Source of the DNA: Rufibacter roseolus
GTDB taxonomy: Bacteria; Bacteroidota; Bacteroidia; Cytophagales; Hymenobacteraceae
Length of the DNA stretch: 64,000 nucleotides
Assembly: GCF_017916365.1 (NCBI RefSeq)
Contig: NZ_JAFMSU010000001.1
Coordinates: 124,001 to 188,000, forward strand
Direction: 5' to 3'
Part shown: positions 36,060 to 43,829 of the stretch, piece after piece
Layout: each line of letters starts with the position of its first letter
How positions within the stretch are numbered: the first letter of the stretch is position 1
Made by a program: the position numbers and the translations under genes
The notes under the pieces: generated by a model
What the model saw: only the letters and a program-made list of their open reading frames with translations
Told to the model about the DNA's origin: nothing
Databases searched by the model: none

Positions 36060-36524
36060 ATGGCCCAAGTTTCAGAAATTGACAATCTTGACAGAAGAAT
36101 TCTTTCCATGCTGATGCTAGATGCTACCAGAGCCTACACAGACATTGCCAAAGAATTACAAGTTTCTGGGGGTACCGTACACGTGCGCATGAAGAAGTTG
36201 GAAGATTTAGGGGTGATCAAAGGATCGCACCTCTTCATCAACCCCAACGCGGTAGGTTATGACATCTGCGCCTTTATTGGTATCTACCTGGAGAAAGGCT
36301 CAGCGTACCAGACGGCGGTCACTTCAATGCGGCAAGTACCCGAGATTGTTGAGATGCACTACACCACTGGCCAGTGGAGCATGTTCGCTAAAATCATCTG
36401 CCGTGACACCCTGCACCTGCGCGAGGTGTTGAACGAGAAAATACAGGCCATTGAGGGTGTGGAGCGCACAGAAACCTTCATTTCTTTGGAAGAAAGCATT
36501 ACCCGCCAGGTAGACATCCTGTAA
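36060..36524 (+). CDS. Lrp/AsnC family transcriptional regulator
   Basis: The 154-residue protein has an N-terminal helix-turn-helix (about 8-60; EIDNLDRRILSMLMLDATRA, then DIAKELQVSGGTVHVRMKKLE) and a C-terminal RAM ligand-binding domain (about 70-150; GYDICAFIGIYLEKGS, YTTGQWSMFAKIIC). Family members bind amino acids. The gene is divergent from the asparagine synthetase-like gene, which suggests that asparagine is the effector. It has the normal length (about 150) and no odd features. Confidence 0.9.
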   Translation: MAQVSEIDNLDRRILSMLMLDATRAYTDIAKELQVSGGTVHVRMKKLEDLGVIKGSHLFINPNAVGYDICAFIGIYLEKGSAYQTAVTSMRQVPEIVEMHYTTGQWSMFAKIICRDTLHLREVLNEKIQAIEGVERTETFISLEESITRQVDIL

Positions 36525-36612
36525 TTAGGCAATTGCTTTCTGCGGCCGTTGGCTGAATTAGAAAACTGTATTATCTTTCAACGCTGAAGTCTACAGATAG
36601 GCCAGCGCGTCT

Positions 36613-37494
36613 ATGAGCGAAAGATCCCGTACCCGTAAGATACAATGGTGGAAGAGGCAGGCAATCCTGCCTCTCCTGTTGTTTTTTCTCTGGGCCTGCG
36701 GCGATTCTGGCAACGCTGAGCCAGGCATCACGCTGAAGAAAAATGCCCGTAAGGTGCAGGTCATTGCCCACCGGGGCGCTGCCGGCCTGGCGCCGGAGAA
36801 CACCCTGGCCGCCGTGAAGAAAGGCCTGGAAACCCAGGCCGATTACATTGAGGTAGACGTGCACCAGAGCAAAGACGGCGAGGTAGTGGTCATCCATGAC
36901 CCCACCGTGGACCGCACCACCAACGGCACCGGCCGCGTGGCCGACCTCACCCTGGCCGAGCTGAAGAAACTGGACGCCGGCAGCAAGCTGGACTCCGCCT
37001 TCGCGGGCGAGCGCATCCCTACCCTGGCGCAGGTCCTGCGCGCGGTGAAAGGCAAAAAGAAACTGCTCATTGAGCTGAAGAAAGGCGAAGAAGACTATTA
37101 CTCCGGCCTGGAGGAAAAGACCATCCAGCTTATCCGGGAGAATCGCGCCGAGGACTGGTGCGTGCTGCAGTCTTTCTATGACCCCATCCTGGACCGCATC
37201 TGGAAAGCCGATTTCGTGATTCCCACGCAAAAGCTGATCATCGGCAAGATCCCGTTCCTGCCTGTCTTCATTGACCATGAGCTCAAGTTCGGGAGTTTTG
37301 ACCGCTACTCAGAAGCCACCGCCATCAACGTGCACCGCTTCTTCGCCTCCAAGGCGTTTATCACCTCGCTCCACAACCAGGGCTTCAAGACCTTTATCTG
37401 GACCGAGGATGAGCCCCAGAACATCCAGAAGCTCTTTCAGATGGGCGCCGATGGCGTGATGACGAACCACCCGGAGCTGATCAAAAGACAATAA
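36613..37494 (+). CDS. Glycerophosphodiester phosphodiesterase, exported
   Basis: The 293-residue protein starts with a basic patch, a hydrophobic stretch (LPLLLFFLWACG with a possible lipobox Cys) and the GDPD barrel. Catalytic motifs are HRGAAGLAPENT near residue 53 (His), DYIEVDVHQSKDG (Glu, Asp) and VVIHDPTVDRTTNGTG (His). It hydrolyses glycerophosphodiesters to glycerol-3-phosphate and an alcohol, here probably in the periplasm. The C-terminus FKTFIWTEDEPQNIQKLFQMG, given in part, is typical. It follows the AsnC-type gene by 88 bp and its stop touches palindrome copy 13. Confidence 0.92.
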   Translation: MSERSRTRKIQWWKRQAILPLLLFFLWACGDSGNAEPGITLKKNARKVQVIAHRGAAGLAPENTLAAVKKGLETQADYIEVDVHQSKDGEVVVIHDPTVDRTTNGTGRVADLTLAELKKLDAGSKLDSAFAGERIPTLAQVLRAVKGKKKLLIELKKGEEDYYSGLEEKTIQLIRENRAEDWCVLQSFYDPILDRIWKADFVIPTQKLIIGKIPFLPVFIDHELKFGSFDRYSEATAINVHRFFASKAFITSLHNQGFKTFIWTEDEPQNIQKLFQMGADGVMTNHPELIKRQ

Positions 37495-37534
37495 CCCGTT
37501 TAGAGCCTGCTTTTGTGAAAACAGCTCCAAACCG
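37495..37534. repeat. Dispersed palindromic repeat, copy 13
   Basis: CCGTTTAGAGC is opposed by GCTCCAAACCG around a CTGCTTTTGTGAAAACA centre. It begins directly after the GDPD stop codon, so it is probably in the 3' end of that mRNA. Confidence 0.8.
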
Positions 37535-37554
37535 CTGCAATAGCCTATATCCTA

Positions 37555-37590
37555 CTTTAAAGCCGATTTTCAAAAAACGGCCTTAAAACA
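37555..37590. repeat. Dispersed palindromic repeat, copy 14 (tandem with copy 13)
   Basis: CTTTAAAGCCGATTTTC is opposed by AAAAAACGGCCTTAAAACAG. Two copies 20 bp apart fill the space between the convergent GDPD and DUF4407 genes. Confidence 0.75.
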
Positions 37591-37605
37591 GCCGGTTGCG
37601 GCAGT

Positions 37606-38748
37606 TTAAAAATTATCCATGTAGCTCTCGGTCTCGCGGCGGATTTTCTCTTTGCCGGTTCTGAGGCGGGCGTGGGCGTTGGTGCGGGCCAGTTCCAGGT
37701 CGGTGTCGGCGTCTACCTTCACGGTCTCGCGGCGGTTGTGGCTGTAGTGCTCCATGCGGGATTCTTTGCCAGCCTCATCAATGACTTTGCGGGTGTCGTA
37801 CTCGCGGCGGCGGTGCTCCAGTTTCTCCAGGCTGTCCAGCTCGGTAGTAGACTCCACGTCGCGCAGCAGATCGTCATAAGGACCGCGCTTAGAGATCAGT
37901 TTGGTGAAGATGGGCGCGGTCTCCAGGCAGATGAACAGCAGCATGATGAAGAAGCTGGGCATGAACGGCAATTTCTCCAGGGCCTCCATACGGGCCATGA
38001 TGCCGCCGTAATCCTCAAAGCGGGCTTTTCCCTGGGCAATGGCTTTGTCGCGCTGGGCAGCAAGGGTGTCAATGCGCTGCTGGCGCTGGGCAATCAACAA
38101 GGAAGCCTGCTCCTGCAGCACCTTCAATTCGGCGTCTATTTTGTCATATTGGGCCTTTTTCTCCTGGAAGATCGGGCCGCGACCGATTTTCTTCGTGCCG
38201 CCGGTACCGTCGCTCTCGGCGCTCATCTGTGTGTAGAGCGTGTCGCGCTGGGCAGACTTGGTTCCTATCTCGGCTTTGATACGGTCAATGTCCTTGCGCA
38301 CAGAATCAGCCTCGGTAAACTGCTGGTTGATGAGTTTCTGGTGCTCCAGAGCCAATTGGGCCTTTTTCTCCTCCAGCACGCTGTCAATCTCCTTCTGAAA
38401 GATGCGCAGCTCCAGCGGTTTGGAAATCACGATGGCTAATACCAATGCCAGCACCAGGCGCGGCAGAATCTGCAGAAACTCCTTGCCAAACCTGCCCTCC
38501 TTGCGGATGGTGGAGACAATGAAGCGGTCCAGGTTGAAAATAACGGCACCCCACAGCAACCCGAAAGCCGCCGCGGCCACTACAGAGTCAAAAACGGTGT
38601 AGAGCGCGTAGCCGCCCGAAAGGGCCGCCAATATGCCGGTAAACAAGACAGTGGCGCCTATGCTCCCGAATTTGATGTGCTCAGACTTAGGGCATTGGGA
38701 CAGAATGTGGTCATCGGCCCCGGCACACCACCAAAAGAAATCTCTCAT
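37606..38748 (-). CDS. DUF4407 membrane protein with coiled coil
   Basis: The ATG at 38748 gives 380 residues. It begins MRDFFWWCAGADDHIL, the usual DUF4407 start, with three transmembrane helices (about 28-75 and 90-120; IGATVLFTGILAALSGGYAL, in part), a long coiled coil (about 130-245; rich in EKKAQLALEHQKLINQQ-type heptads and DTLYTQ), a further helix near 265-285 (SFFIMLLFICLETAPIFTKLI, in part) and a charged tail. The coiled coil probably projects into the periplasm. The family is common in Bacteroidota and has no proven function. Confidence 0.85.
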   Translation of the reverse strand: MRDFFWWCAGADDHILSQCPKSEHIKFGSIGATVLFTGILAALSGGYALYTVFDSVVAAAAFGLLWGAVIFNLDRFIVSTIRKEGRFGKEFLQILPRLVLALVLAIVISKPLELRIFQKEIDSVLEEKKAQLALEHQKLINQQFTEADSVRKDIDRIKAEIGTKSAQRDTLYTQMSAESDGTGGTKKIGRGPIFQEKKAQYDKIDAELKVLQEQASLLIAQRQQRIDTLAAQRDKAIAQGKARFEDYGGIMARMEALEKLPFMPSFFIMLLFICLETAPIFTKLISKRGPYDDLLRDVESTTELDSLEKLEHRRREYDTRKVIDEAGKESRMEHYSHNRRETVKVDADTDLELARTNAHARLRTGKEKIRRETESYMDNF

Positions 38749-38860
38749 ATAAGACAGAAGCACGGAAGTGCCTCTCAGGTTAGGATTAGATAATTGTTAA
38801 ACGAAGATGCGAAAGGATTTTTGATACTGCGGGATTTAAATAAATTCAGGATAAACAAAA

Positions 38861-38897
38861 ACCGCCACAGGCGCCTTTTAAGCGCATCTGTGGCGGT
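38861..38897 (-). terminator. Terminator of the minus-strand lipoprotein gene
   Basis: ACCGCCACAG/CTGTGGCGGT plus inner GCGC/GCGC pairs, with a T-rich end on the minus strand. Confidence 0.85.
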
Positions 38898-38929
38898 AAC
38901 TTACTGGGGATGAGATTGGTTCCGGCGGG

Positions 38930-39688
38930 TTATTGATTGTTTTCGTCAAGTTTGTTGTAGAGGAGCAGCGAGCCGCAGGCACTGGCCAGCACCAGCCGCA
39001 GATCTGGGCTGAGGGTGTTCCTGAACCACACTTTGCCGTTGTTCACGGTCTGCACACTGGCCAGGACCTGCCCGTCGCGGGAGAACTCGTAACCCAGGGC
39101 CGTGCCGGAGGGCAAGGATTTCCCCTCCCACCTGTACAGCGGCAAAACCTCTATCTCATAGGTGCCGTTGGTAAGCTTTCCGGTGAAATTACGTCGCTCC
39201 ATGAAGTTCCCGGGATCTGCCAGGGCCAGTCGCCAGTCGCCGCTCTCTGGAGACCGGAAGGCCACCTGCAGGAACTCACGCTGCTTGTTCAGGTTCGCAG
39301 ACCAGCCATCGGCCTGGGCCGTGACGGCGTTGAGCATGGCTGCGGCCTGCACGTCCACCGTTTTCCCCTGCACCGTATCTCGCAGCAAGAAACTGTATTT
39401 CTGGTAAGCCTCGGTTGCCTGGATCAGGCTCCCCAGATCTGAACGCCGGGTCCAGCCCCGGCTGATGTCTTCCAGGCGGTACGAGCCAAACCCAAAGCCC
39501 TTTTCTTTGCCCAGTGACACCCTGAAAGCCGAGCGCCCTACCACGGGCATGACGGTGGCTTCCTGCTGAAAGCTCTCGCTTACTTTCATATCAGGCACAG
39601 AGCAACCGGAGAAGCCTAGCAGGGCAGAGGCTATGGCAGAGAAGAATAGTTTTTTGGAGCCAATGGTAAGAGAGGCGAGTGGTTTCAT
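38930..39688 (-). CDS. Hypothetical lipoprotein
   Basis: The ATG at 39688 (a TTG at 39712 is an alternative) gives 252 residues. A lipobox is present (ASALLGFSGC, Cys 29). The mature part contains SFQQEATVMPVVGRSAFRVS and VAFRSPESGDWRLAL, with mixed beta and helix pattern, no active-site motif and no known family. It ends at a good terminator. The role is unknown. Confidence 0.6.
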   Translation of the reverse strand: MKPLASLTIGSKKLFFSAIASALLGFSGCSVPDMKVSESFQQEATVMPVVGRSAFRVSLGKEKGFGFGSYRLEDISRGWTRRSDLGSLIQATEAYQKYSFLLRDTVQGKTVDVQAAAMLNAVTAQADGWSANLNKQREFLQVAFRSPESGDWRLALADPGNFMERRNFTGKLTNGTYEIEVLPLYRWEGKSLPSGTALGYEFSRDGQVLASVQTVNNGKVWFRNTLSPDLRLVLASACGSLLLYNKLDENNQ

Positions 39689-39937
39689 AAAGTCAGGTAA
39701 AGCTTTGTTCAAGCTGTATAAATAATCAAAAGATAATCAGTCCAAGAAGCCAGAACCTACCCAGGCAAAGACTTTTCCCGTAAAAAGAGATTTCTATCTT
39801 AGTTGCGAGAAGAAGACCAGCCAGGAAACTTTTACCCCTACTGGCCGCTTCTATATTTCAATACTTTTCAAATACAAGGTGCGTTTTCCTTTCTGTAGAA
39901 GCCGGCCTTGTATTATTTTTCCACCTAACCGCACGGC

Positions 39938-41134
39938 ATGATATTAGACGCATATACCTTTCTGATCATTCTTAGCAGCCTCATTATTCTGTCATATGTC
40001 TTTGACCTGGTGGCCAAAAGATCAAAGATACCATCCGTCATCCTGCTGCTTTTCACCGGAATTATCCTTCAGGTACTTGCCTCTTCTTTCAACGTTTCTC
40101 TGCCGGGTCTGCGCAACATACTGGAGTTGTTTGGCATCATAGGCCTTATTCTCATTGTGCTGGAAGGTGCCCTGGACTTGGAACTAAGCCGCGATAAACT
40201 CCCCCTCATCCGGAAAACCCTGCTCACGGCTACCCTTACCCTGCTCATCACGGCGGCGCTTATTGCCTGGTTTATTTATTTCTGGCTGGAAGTACCCTAC
40301 CAAGTGGCTATTGTCAACGCCATCCCGCTGGCGGTGATCAGCAGCGCGATTGCCATCCCCAGCGTGAGTAATCTCACTGCCCAGAAAAAAGAGTTTATCG
40401 TCTACGAGGCTACCTTTTCAGACATCATCGGGATTGTGGCCTTTAACTTTGCCATTCAGAACGAGCAGGTGGGAATAGGGTCTTTCGTTTCCCTAGCGGT
40501 GGACCTGGGCAGCATCCTGCTGATCTCCGTGGTGTGCTGTCTGCTCCTGTTGTTTTTCGTGGACAAGATCAGGAGCCACATCAAGTTCTTCCTGATCATT
40601 GCCATCCTCATCCTGCTGTACTCCATCGGGAAGAAATTCCACCTGTCATCGCTGCTCATGGTGCTGTGCTTCGGCCTGATGCTGAACAATGCCGCGCTAT
40701 TCATCAAAGACCGGCTGGCTAAGTACATCAGCCTGGCGTCGCTGCAAGCGGAGATCATTCAACTCAAACAGATCAACGGAGAGAGTGCCTTCGTGATCAG
40801 GACCTTCTTCTTTTTGCTCTTCGGGTTTTCCATTAACCTGCAGGAACTCTTCCAACTGGATGTCTGGGTCATGGGCTTCACCATTTTCTCTATCATTCTG
40901 CTGGTACGCTTTGCCTACCTGCAGTACATTGCCCGGGTGCCGCTTATCCCGGAGCTTTTCATTGCGCCCAGGGGCCTGATCACCATCCTGCTGTTCTTCA
41001 GCATTCCGCCGCAGTATGACATTGTGGGCATGAACGAGAGCGTGCTTTTCTTTGTCGTTTTGCTTTCCAGCCTACTCATGATGCTGGGCCTGTTGCTGAC
41101 CAGAAACAGCGTGAGCAACATTCCAAACTATTAA
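39938..41134 (+). CDS. Cation:proton antiporter (CPA family)
   Basis: The 398-residue protein has about 12 transmembrane helices. IPSVILLLFTGIILQVL near residue 30 and LFGIIGLILIVLEGALDLEL near 63 are typical of the Na+/H+ exchanger domain. AIPSVSNLTAQKKEFIVYEATFSDIIGIVAF (in parts) carries the Asp of the exchange site (SDIIG near 161). No C-terminal RCK domain is present, so it is a short form. It probably exchanges Na+ or K+ for protons. It stands alone, and the small exported protein gene follows 101 bp later. Confidence 0.88.
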   Translation: MILDAYTFLIILSSLIILSYVFDLVAKRSKIPSVILLLFTGIILQVLASSFNVSLPGLRNILELFGIIGLILIVLEGALDLELSRDKLPLIRKTLLTATLTLLITAALIAWFIYFWLEVPYQVAIVNAIPLAVISSAIAIPSVSNLTAQKKEFIVYEATFSDIIGIVAFNFAIQNEQVGIGSFVSLAVDLGSILLISVVCCLLLLFFVDKIRSHIKFFLIIAILILLYSIGKKFHLSSLLMVLCFGLMLNNAALFIKDRLAKYISLASLQAEIIQLKQINGESAFVIRTFFFLLFGFSINLQELFQLDVWVMGFTIFSIILLVRFAYLQYIARVPLIPELFIAPRGLITILLFFSIPPQYDIVGMNESVLFFVVLLSSLLMMLGLLLTRNSVSNIPNY

Positions 41135-41235
41135 GATAAGCCAAGGAAAACCTTCCACTTCCCTTGGATTTAGGTTTCCATAAACGAAAAGGCTTGTTGC
41201 TGGCGTTCTTTTATAAAAAGCTGTAGCTTAGCTTC

Positions 41236-41781
41236 ATGGGAAAAACACTGGCAGTTCTCTTGTTAGGCGTCCTTTTCTCCGCCAGCGGCTGGGGCCAGCT
41301 CCTTTACGGACAGGCATTACCCAGCTTGGAACCTATTCCGGCGAAGCCCATGCCCAGATTAACGGCATCGGTTCAGATGTATGAGCCCCTGTTGCTGCTG
41401 GGTTCACAGGAAACCGATTATGCTTCTTTGGTGGTAGACCCCAAGGAAATTATTGTGGTGAAAGCATTCCGAGACTCGGCTGTTCTGGCATCTATGGGTC
41501 CGGCAGCCAGTAGCGGCGTGTACCTGATCAAGCTTAAAAACAAGAAAACGCTCCTGAAACTGGAAGACGTGCTGGATTACTTCCAGGTACCGCAGGAACA
41601 GCGCCATCTGCGTATCCTCCTGAACAAACAGCCCTTCAACAAAAACCGGTTCCTGGCTGATGTCAAAAGAATCATCAGAATTGAGGTGATGACGCAGGAC
41701 AAAGTAAGCCCGTACCGGCTTAGCTGGGATGAGCATGAACAGTTCCTGAACATAGTGACGGTGCAGGAGGCGCAGTTATAG
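41236..41781 (+). CDS. Hypothetical exported protein with plug-like motif
   Basis: The 181-residue product has a signal peptide (LAVLLLGVLFSASGWGQ) and a mature part with VVDPKEIIVVKAFRDSAVLA and SSGVYLIKLKNKKTLLKLED. This wording recalls the plug region of TonB-dependent transporters (where ATAIYGSRGANGVIxI follows an ID motif), but the protein is far too short for a barrel. I recognise no family. It could be a small plug-like periplasmic partner. That is a guess. Confidence 0.5.
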   Translation: MGKTLAVLLLGVLFSASGWGQLLYGQALPSLEPIPAKPMPRLTASVQMYEPLLLLGSQETDYASLVVDPKEIIVVKAFRDSAVLASMGPAASSGVYLIKLKNKKTLLKLEDVLDYFQVPQEQRHLRILLNKQPFNKNRFLADVKRIIRIEVMTQDKVSPYRLSWDEHEQFLNIVTVQEAQL

Positions 41782-41786
41782 TTTAT

Positions 41787-41990
41787 AGGGGCAATCCCTT
41801 TTGGTTGCCCTTCCGTAAGGAGCATCTTTGAAGCCTCTTCTCTGTAGTAAAGCCACTGGTTCTTCAAACCGCATTGTCATCCCCCTACCCCCTTCAAAGG
41901 GGGACGGAATGCGTGTTCCTTTATTGAGTTATTCCCAACAATCTGGATTTTGTTGACAAACAAAGGGCAACCACAAGGGATTGCCCTTAC
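41787..41990. repeat. MITE-like element with 26-bp terminal inverted repeats (about 204 bp)
   Basis: The left arm begins GGGGCAATCCCTTTTGGTTG and ends TGCCCTT (41788-41813). Its complement lies at 41963-41988 with two mismatches. The inside has an imperfect CCCCCTTCAAAGGGGG hairpin (41891-41906) and no reading frame. No transposase is nearby, so it would be non-autonomous. It sits directly after the stop of the small exported protein gene. Confidence 0.75.
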
Positions 41991-42017
41991 ATTGCTTTCC
42001 CGAAAGGCTAAAACACC

Positions 42018-42066
42018 AATCCCCGTTTAGGGCCCCGTTTTTTAAAAACAGCCTTAAACGGGGATT
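42018..42066. repeat. Dispersed palindromic repeat, copy 15
   Basis: Outer arms AATCCCCGTTTA and TAAACGGGGATT are perfect over 12 bp, and the inner arms CCCCGTTTTTT/AAAAACAGCC are imperfect. AATCCCC is specific to this copy. Confidence 0.88.
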
Positions 42067-42080
42067 CGTCACTCACTTAC

Positions 42081-42986
42081 TCACTCACTGTCTTCATCGG
42101 GGAGGATTTCCACGTCCTGCACCAGCACCAGGTTCTCAATCTCCCGGCCTCTGGGAGTATTGGCCAAACCGCCGAGGGCGGTTTCCTTGTACTTGGTTTC
42201 CATGCTTTGGCCAACCTCGCCCAGCGCCATGACACATTGGTCTACGGGGATGACCGGGTTCACGCCGGCAATGGCAATCTGGGCACTGGAAAACGCGATG
42301 GCCGCCGCACTGGCGTTGCGTACAATGCAGGGAACCTCCACCAGGCCCGCCACGGGGTCGCAGATCAAACCCAGCATGCACTGAATGGTAATGGCCACCG
42401 CCGCAAATGCCTGCTCTACGGTACCACCCAGGCAATACACAATCGCGCCGGCGCCCATGGCCGCTGCACTACCGGTCTCGGCTTGGCAACCGCCTACGGC
42501 ACCGGCCAACGAGGCATTCGTTTCTATAATAAGCGCAATACCGGCGGCCACCAGCAAACCCTCGTGGATTTTACGGTCTTCCAGTCCGTGCAGGTCCTGG
42601 ATGGTGGTCAAAATGCCTGGCAAAATGCCTGAAGCCCCGGCAGTGGGCGCCGCCACTACCCGACCCATGCACGAGTTCACTTCCTTAGCACCCAGCGCCC
42701 GGCTGATGAGCTGCTGGAACTCCGGCGACAGAACCGTTACCGGTGCGGCCGCCACTTTCTTGGCCCCATTATTCACCATGCCCGAGCGCGAGGTCATGTC
42801 CTGGGTGAGCCCGGTCTTCACGGCATCCTTCATGACATCGTACGCCCGCTGCAGCCCGTCCCAGATCTGTTCCTCGGTGCGGCCCTTCTGCTCTATCTCA
42901 TAGGCCAGCACTGCCTTGTACAACGGCTCTCCCGTGGCCTGGCAATGCTGTCCCCAACTCGCGAAATCATTAAAAAGTAAAGCCAT
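42081..42986 (-). CDS. sdaAA: L-serine dehydratase, iron-sulfur dependent, alpha chain
   Basis: From the ATG at 42986 the protein has 301 residues. SCMGRVVAAPTAGASGILPG, GGCQAETGSAAAMGAG and ICDPVAGLVEVPC show the substrate loops and the cysteines of the [4Fe-4S] cluster of bacterial L-serine ammonia-lyases. It converts serine to pyruvate and ammonia. The beta chain (SdaAB, or the N-terminal half of a fused enzyme) is not adjacent, which is unusual for the two-chain form. Here it lies opposite to the serine biosynthesis genes 7 kb away. Confidence 0.9.
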   Translation of the reverse strand: MALLFNDFASWGQHCQATGEPLYKAVLAYEIEQKGRTEEQIWDGLQRAYDVMKDAVKTGLTQDMTSRSGMVNNGAKKVAAAPVTVLSPEFQQLISRALGAKEVNSCMGRVVAAPTAGASGILPGILTTIQDLHGLEDRKIHEGLLVAAGIALIIETNASLAGAVGGCQAETGSAAAMGAGAIVYCLGGTVEQAFAAVAITIQCMLGLICDPVAGLVEVPCIVRNASAAAIAFSSAQIAIAGVNPVIPVDQCVMALGEVGQSMETKYKETALGGLANTPRGREIENLVLVQDVEILPDEDSE

Positions 42987-43151
42987 ATCTTGTCTGTATC
43001 TTCTGGTCTGTAAACCTTCTGCCTTTCGTAGCAAAGAACTCATTCTTCATTAAAGCAGAGCTTTCCCAGCGGGTTTAGCCTTTAAAATTACGTGAAAGAA
43101 AAGAGATAACCAGTATCTTTAGGTATACGCAAGAGAAAAAAACCTAACATT

Positions 43152-43200
43152 AGTTCTAGGTCTGTTTTTCTCTTATTTTCCTAAAAATAGCCCCTAAACT
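43152..43200. repeat. Dispersed palindromic repeat, copy 16
   Basis: AGTTCTAGGTCTGTTTTT is opposed by AAAAATAGCCCCTAAACT around TCTTATTTTCCT. It lies 8 bp before the FNR-like regulator start, so it may be in the leader of that mRNA. Confidence 0.7.
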
Positions 43201-43208
43201 CGCTGCCC

Positions 43209-43760
43209 ATGCTGGCCTCTCTGCTCAACCAGGTTCCGCTTTTCACCCCCGATGACGTGGACGCTTTTCTGCCCCTTTGGAAGAAGCGCTATACCGTGAA
43301 CCGCGGCGATTTCCTCATCAGGGAAGGTCAGGTGGAGCAGCATCTGTATTTTGTGGAGAGCGGGGCGCTGCGACTGTATCTGCCCACCCCGGAAGAAGAC
43401 ATATGTGTAGGCTTCGCGTACCCCAACACCCTCATTACATCCTTTCCCTCGCTGGTGACGCAGACGCCTTCTTTGTACTGCATCCAGGCCCTGCGCCGGA
43501 GCGAGCTGCTGGCGATATCTAAGACCGATTTTGATCTAATTCAGGAAAAACGGCCAGTATTCATGAAATTCTGGCGAATGGAGCTGGAGAAGGCGTTGGT
43601 AGGCAAGATTGAGCGCGAAGTGGACCTGCAACTCCCTGACCCCGTGCAGCGCCTGGAACGGCTGCTGCGCCGAAGCCCGCATATCTTTCAGCTGGTGCCC
43701 AAGAAGTACATTGCCTCCTATTTGCGCATGACCCCGGAGACTCTGAGCCGCATCATGTAA
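43209..43760 (+). CDS. Crp/Fnr family transcriptional regulator
   Basis: The 183-residue protein has a cyclic-nucleotide-type beta-roll (about 20-115; NRGDFLIREGQVEQHLYFVE, LYFVESGALRLYL) and a C-terminal helix-turn-helix ending YIASYLRMTPETLSRIM. The recognition helix ETLSR matches ETISR of E. coli FNR, where Glu, Ser and Arg read TTGAT. FNR's cysteine cluster is missing (only two Cys), so it does not sense oxygen in that way. A perfect FNR-type palindrome lies 3 bp after the stop. The protein ends just after the recognition helix, a little shorter than relatives that end LSRIRKKL. Confidence 0.88.
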   Translation: MLASLLNQVPLFTPDDVDAFLPLWKKRYTVNRGDFLIREGQVEQHLYFVESGALRLYLPTPEEDICVGFAYPNTLITSFPSLVTQTPSLYCIQALRRSELLAISKTDFDLIQEKRPVFMKFWRMELEKALVGKIEREVDLQLPDPVQRLERLLRRSPHIFQLVPKKYIASYLRMTPETLSRIM

Positions 43761-43762
43761 TT

Positions 43763-43778
43763 CTTGATTTGAATCAAG
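43763..43778 (+). promoter_or_regulatory. FNR-type operator (CTTGAT-TTGA-ATCAAG)
   Basis: Both half sites TTGAT and ATCAA match the FNR consensus TTGATnnnnATCAA exactly, with one extra C/G pair outside. It lies between the regulator and the dinB-like gene, just upstream of a -33/-7 promoter. Its centre would be near -41 if transcription starts about 43812, as in class II activation. Confidence 0.7.
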
Positions 43779-43779
43779 G

Positions 43780-43807
43780 TTTGGCGGGGAAGCGGCTTCT
43801 ACCTTTG
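43780..43807 (+). promoter_or_regulatory. Promoter of the dinB-like gene (TTTG ... TACCTTTG)
   Basis: TTTG at 43780-43783 and TACCTTTG at 43800-43807 agree with the -33 and -7 boxes of Bacteroidota promoters, with a 16-bp spacer (slightly short). The gene starts at 43830, 22 bp further on. Confidence 0.6.
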
Positions 43808-43829
43808 AGTAAACCAAAAGACAAAGACC

